From a candidate division TA06 bacterium (GTDB taxonomy: Bacteria; Edwardsbacteria; AC1; EtOH8): DNA of 64,000 nucleotides. Shown in pieces: positions 61,013 through 64,000 of this stretch. The stretch covers positions 119,045-183,044 of the forward strand of contig JACRJI010000011.1 of NCBI GenBank assembly GCA_016235665.1, written 5' to 3'. Position 1 is the first letter of the stretch. Each line of letters opens with the position of its first letter. The notes under the pieces were generated by a model that worked only from the letters and a program-made list of their open reading frames with translations, was not told the DNA's origin and did no database searches. The position numbers were made by a program, and so were the translations under genes.

Positions 61013-61800
61013 CCAACAAACCAAAAGTAGGCCTGGCCCTGGCCGGCGGCGTGGGCTACTGCATGACCCACATCGGCGTTTTACAGGCGCTGGAGCATTC
61101 CGGCATAAAACCGGACATCATCGCCGGGACCTCGGGCGGCGCGCTGATCGGGGCGCTGTACGCCTCCGGCATCCGGCTGGACCGGATAGAGGAGATCGCC
61201 AAATCCATCAAGTGGAACAAGCTGATGGGCCCCCATTTCCTTTTCAAGGGGCTGGGCTCCTCCAAACCGATCGAGGACCTGATGGACGAACTGCTAGGCA
61301 AGGGCCGGCGGTTCGCCGACCTAAACATCCGGCTGCTGGTGTCGGCGGTGGACCTGGTCAGCGAGCGGAAGATCATGTTCCCCGAGGACGAATCCCAGAC
61401 CATCTCTTTGCCGGTCCGGGCCTCCTGCAGCCTGCCGCTGGTCTTTTCTCCGGTGCGCTACAAAGACCGCCTGCTGGTGGACGGAGGGATGCTGGTGCCG
61501 CTGCCGGTGCGGGAACTGAAGGAAGCCGGGGCGGATTTTGTGATCGCCGCCGATTTTAAGACGGCCCGGGACGAGCCCAAGAACATGTTCGACGTGGCTT
61601 TGCGCACCTTAAGGATCGCCAACCAGGAAAGAGTGGACGACGCTATGAAGGCGGCTGACATTGTTATCGAAAGCCATATCGGCGGAGGCAGCCGCTGGGA
61701 CCTGGCGGCCGCATCGGACCTGATAAAGGTCGGCCGGATGGCGGCCGAGGACATGCTGGCCAAGCACAAGGACAAGATCAACTCTTTGAAGGATGCCTGA
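61009..61800 (+). CDS. Patatin-like phospholipase, copy 1
   Basis: 263 residues. The oxyanion loop is [14 protein letters not shown], the nucleophile Ser lies in GTSGG, and the Asp of the dyad in [11 protein letters not shown] complete lipid acyl hydrolase without signal peptide. About half the residues match the next gene by eye, so the pair arose by tandem duplication. Translationally coupled to ruvB. Confidence 0.9.
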   Translation: MTNKPKVGLALAGGVGYCMTHIGVLQALEHSGIKPDIIAGTSGGALIGALYASGIRLDRIEEIAKSIKWNKLMGPHFLFKGLGSSKPIEDLMDELLGKGRRFADLNIRLLVSAVDLVSERKIMFPEDESQTISLPVRASCSLPLVFSPVRYKDRLLVDGGMLVPLPVRELKEAGADFVIAADFKTARDEPKNMFDVALRTLRIANQERVDDAMKAADIVIESHIGGGSRWDLAAASDLIKVGRMAAEDMLAKHKDKINSLKDA

Positions 61801-61807
61801 TATACAT

Positions 61808-62644
61808 ATGACCGACAAACCTAAGATCGGCCTGGCCCTCTCCGGCGGCGTAGGCTACTGCCTGGCCCACATCGGCGTCATCAAGGCCCTGGAACTAAGG
61901 GGCCTGGAGGCCGACGTAGTGGCCGGGACCTCGGGCGGGGCCCTGATCGGATGCCTTTACGCCTCGGGCCTCAGGTCCGACCGGCTGGAGGAGATCGCCC
62001 GCGAGATATCCTGGACCAAGCTGATGTCGCCCACCATGGTCTTCCGGGAAAAGGGCCTGCTGTCATCGGAACCCATCGAAAAATTGGTGGACCAGCTGAT
62101 CGGCACCAAAAGGCGCTTCAACGAAATGAAACTTCCCCTGTCGGTGACGGCGGTGGACCTGATCAGCGGCAAGGCCATAAACTTTCCCAACCATCCGGAC
62201 GACCTGATAGCCCCGGCGGTGCGGGCCTCCTGCTCGGTGCCCATCGTCTACGCGCCGCTGAAGATGGGGAACTGGTTGCTGTCCGACGGCGGCATCCTGG
62301 ATCCCCTGCCGATGGAATCCCTGAAAAGGTTCAAGCCCGACGTCACCATCGCCGTTTCCTTCATGCCCGGGCAGTTCGAGCCGGACAGCCTGTTCGAGAT
62401 CGGGGTCCGCTCCATGGAGATCGCCAACATCAAGGAATCGCAGATGTCCCGCAAAGAGGCCGACATCCTGATAGAACTGCAGACCGGCCAGGTCTCCAGC
62501 TGGGACCTGAAATCGGCTTTGACCCTGATAGAACTTGGCCAGCAGGCAGCCGAAAAGGCGCTGGAGGCCTCCAAGGAAAAGCTGGCGGCCCAAAAGCCTT
62601 TCTGGTTCGACATGATAAACAATAAATGGGGTTCCGGTTCATGA
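61808..62644 (+). CDS. Patatin-like phospholipase, copy 2
   Basis: 278 residues. ALSGGVGYCLAHIGVIKALE, nucleophile [15 protein letters not shown], Asp in SDGGILDPLP. It is 8 bp after copy 1, with the start chosen at MTDKPKIGLAL to match copy 1. Its C-terminus is longer (about 25 residues after ASKEK) and it overlaps rmuC by 4 bp (ATGA). Conserved tandem organisation suggests different substrates or a heteromer. Confidence 0.9.
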   Translation: MTDKPKIGLALSGGVGYCLAHIGVIKALELRGLEADVVAGTSGGALIGCLYASGLRSDRLEEIAREISWTKLMSPTMVFREKGLLSSEPIEKLVDQLIGTKRRFNEMKLPLSVTAVDLISGKAINFPNHPDDLIAPAVRASCSVPIVYAPLKMGNWLLSDGGILDPLPMESLKRFKPDVTIAVSFMPGQFEPDSLFEIGVRSMEIANIKESQMSRKEADILIELQTGQVSSWDLKSALTLIELGQQAAEKALEASKEKLAAQKPFWFDMINNKWGSGS

Positions 62645-63771
62645 TGATCTATCTTCTGTCCGCCCTTTTGGCGCTGGCAATGCTGGCCGGATTCTGGTTT
62701 TTGTTCCAGTCCTTCAACCGCCAGATGAAGGAGCTTAAGGATTCCGCCAAGAACGACCAGGCCATGAACCTGGTGGCCCAATGGATGCAGGACACCAAGC
62801 TCTCGCTGGATTCCCGTCTGCAGGAGACCCGCCAGGTGCTGGATTCCCGGCTGTCCGAGGTGGACGCCAAGCTGGGCCGGTCGCTGGACACGGTCAGCCA
62901 ACGGCTGGAGACCAACACCAAGACCGTGGGCGAGCGGCTGGACAATGCGGCCCGGGTGATCGGCGACGTCCAAAAGAGCCTGGGCTCCATGAACCAGGAG
63001 ACTCAGCGGATCAAGGAGATCGGCCAGGATATCGCCTCGCTGTCCCAGATCCTGCGCTCTCCCAAACTGCGGGGCGGGATGGGGGAATTCTTTCTGGGCG
63101 ACCTGCTGGCCCAGATATTGCCGCCCCACCACTTTGAACTGCAGTACGGCTTCCGCTCCGGGGAAAAGGTGGACGCGGTGGTCAAGCTTTCCCAGCGGCT
63201 GGTGCCGGTGGACGCCAAGTTCCCGCTGGAGAATTTCAAGAAGATGCTGGAGGCCCAAAGCGACGAGGAACGCAAGAGCTGGCGGAGGAAGTTCGTCTCC
63301 GACGTCAAGAAGCACGTGGACGCCATCGCCTCCAAATACATCCTGCCGGACGAGAACACCTTTGACTTTGCCCTGATGTACATCCCGGCCGAGAACGTTT
63401 ATTACGAGACCATCATCAAGGACGAGAATTTTGGCGAGGACAAGTCCATCTCCACTTATGCCATCGAACAAAGGGTGATCCCGGTCTCGCCCAATTCCTT
63501 CTATGCCTATCTCCAGGCCATAGTGCTGGGCCTGCGGGGGATGCGGGTGGAGGAAAGCGCCCAGGAGATAATAGATTCGCTCTCCCGGCTCAAGGGCGAC
63601 TTCGGCAAATTCCGCGACGAGTTCGACATCCTGGGCAGCCATATCTCCAACGCCGGGAAGAAGTATGAGGATGTGGACAAGCGGCTGGTGAAGTTCGAGG
63701 ACCGGCTGGAAGGGGTGGAGGGAAAGCAGATAGCTGCGGACAAGCCGCAGGTGTTGTTGGGAGATAACTGA
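62641..63771 (+). CDS. rmuC: DNA recombination protein RmuC
   Basis: 376 residues. N-terminal membrane helix (about 2-22), a long coiled coil (about 30-135) and a PD-(D/E)XK-like nuclease domain with LRSPKLRGGMGEFFLGDLLAQILPP, VDAVVKL, VPVDAKFPLENFKKM and LMYIPAENVYYE. Thought to limit inversion at short inverted repeats, which is of interest in a genome so full of them. ATG 62641 overlaps the previous stop. Confidence 0.92.
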   Translation: MMIYLLSALLALAMLAGFWFLFQSFNRQMKELKDSAKNDQAMNLVAQWMQDTKLSLDSRLQETRQVLDSRLSEVDAKLGRSLDTVSQRLETNTKTVGERLDNAARVIGDVQKSLGSMNQETQRIKEIGQDIASLSQILRSPKLRGGMGEFFLGDLLAQILPPHHFELQYGFRSGEKVDAVVKLSQRLVPVDAKFPLENFKKMLEAQSDEERKSWRRKFVSDVKKHVDAIASKYILPDENTFDFALMYIPAENVYYETIIKDENFGEDKSISTYAIEQRVIPVSPNSFYAYLQAIVLGLRGMRVEESAQEIIDSLSRLKGDFGKFRDEFDILGSHISNAGKKYEDVDKRLVKFEDRLEGVEGKQIAADKPQVLLGDN

Positions 63772-63774
63772 AAC

Positions 63775-64000
63775 CTGGTTGAACATCTGGTGCCAACCCC
63801 GTTAGTCGCGTTAAAACGATCAGTGAGCATCGCAGTTGATGTCGGAAAAAGCTTGTCTGGCATGTTTGAGGGCTTGGCCAAAGCCCGAGTTCAGACAAGC
63901 CCGTCAGCAACGAGAAGCACAGCGCGGGCACGCTGAAGCTTTAGCGTAAGCGTGGCCCGGAGAGTTTTAAGCGACGAGCTTTTTCTTTTGGTTCTTTTCT
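63775..64000 (+). repeat. Long dispersed repeat, copy 2 (runs off the window)
   Basis: Begins 4 bp after the rmuC stop (CTGGTTGA) and matches 5869 onward in the same orientation up to the window edge, with conserved GGTGCCAACCCC, AAGCTTGTCTGGC, GAGTTCAGACAAGCCCG and GCGTAAGCGTGGCCCGGA blocks. Confidence 0.85.

Noticed and set aside
62248..63786. 512-codon open frame on the minus strand opposite rmuC and patatin 2
   Set aside because: Shadow of two overlapping real genes in a GC-rich region; no recognisable domains.

Overview
The window (GC-rich, roughly 55-60 percent by eye, with AT-rich gaps) carries chromosomal genes of a Gram-negative-type bacterium: beta-barrel outer-membrane proteins with a C-terminal Phe, a PorV/PorQ-like barrel, lipoproteins with lipoboxes, and TPR proteins. 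There are no rRNA or tRNA genes, no CRISPR array and no prophage. The mix (membrane pyrophosphatase, OadB/OadG sodium pump subunits, MglA GTPase, DapL lysine route, TupBC tungstate uptake, many small cysteine-rich Fe-S proteins and dense dispersed palindromes) looks like an uncultivated candidate phylum of the FCB/TA06/Edwardsbacteria kind. That placement is a guess from gene content, not a phylogeny. Nine clean sigma70-like promoters (TTGACA/T or close, spacer 17-18, TAAAAT or TATCAT type) can be read directly.

Layout. 0-5 kb: tungstate uptake (tupB, tupC), a RAYT transposase, moeA and mobB, a tungsto/molybdopterin cofactor module interrupted by the RAYT. 5-11 kb: rpmE, a long dispersed repeat, thiC, a DinG-type exonuclease-helicase. 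11-25 kb: hppA, argF, then a loose lysine/DAP cluster (dapF, dapB, dapL, lysC, asd) interleaved with guaB, a pentapeptide-repeat protein, a DUF3795 protein, a TPR lipoprotein and a four-helix-bundle protein. 25-30 kb: umuD/umuC, a YhaM-like RNase, a mini ferritin-like protein beside a 2[4Fe-4S] ferredoxin. 30-46 kb, mostly minus strand: recG, mglA, galT-glgA, a parvulin-like foldase, a polyprenol/DAG kinase-like protein, PorV-like barrel, a secreted TIM-barrel protein, oadB-oadG, SemiSWEET, stomatin-like protein, a CCG-domain protein. 46-50 kb is the most accessory part: an XRE regulator with a ten-unit 21-bp tandem array upstream of its promoter, a strongly AT-rich membrane protein, a UDG-like protein and modular hairpin clusters. 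50-64 kb: SPFH-zinc-ribbon protein, cysS, yebC-ruvC-ruvA, a SulP-STAS-EIIA fusion, TPR protein, ruvB, two tandem patatins, rmuC.

The most unusual feature is how heavily short repeats colonise the sequence, including inside housekeeping genes. A palindrome identical over 20 bp to an intergenic copy lies in frame within cysS. Seven-bp CAAAATN repeats lie in frame within moeA and asd. A 48-bp tandem repeat lies within the secreted TIM-barrel gene, a 9-bp repeat within a small cysteine protein, and a 15-bp-arm hairpin within the RAYT gene. A 225+ bp repeat occurs at both 5.9 kb and the right edge. Ten palindromic elements of one family, mostly near gene ends, and several long inverted repeats fill the intergenic gaps.
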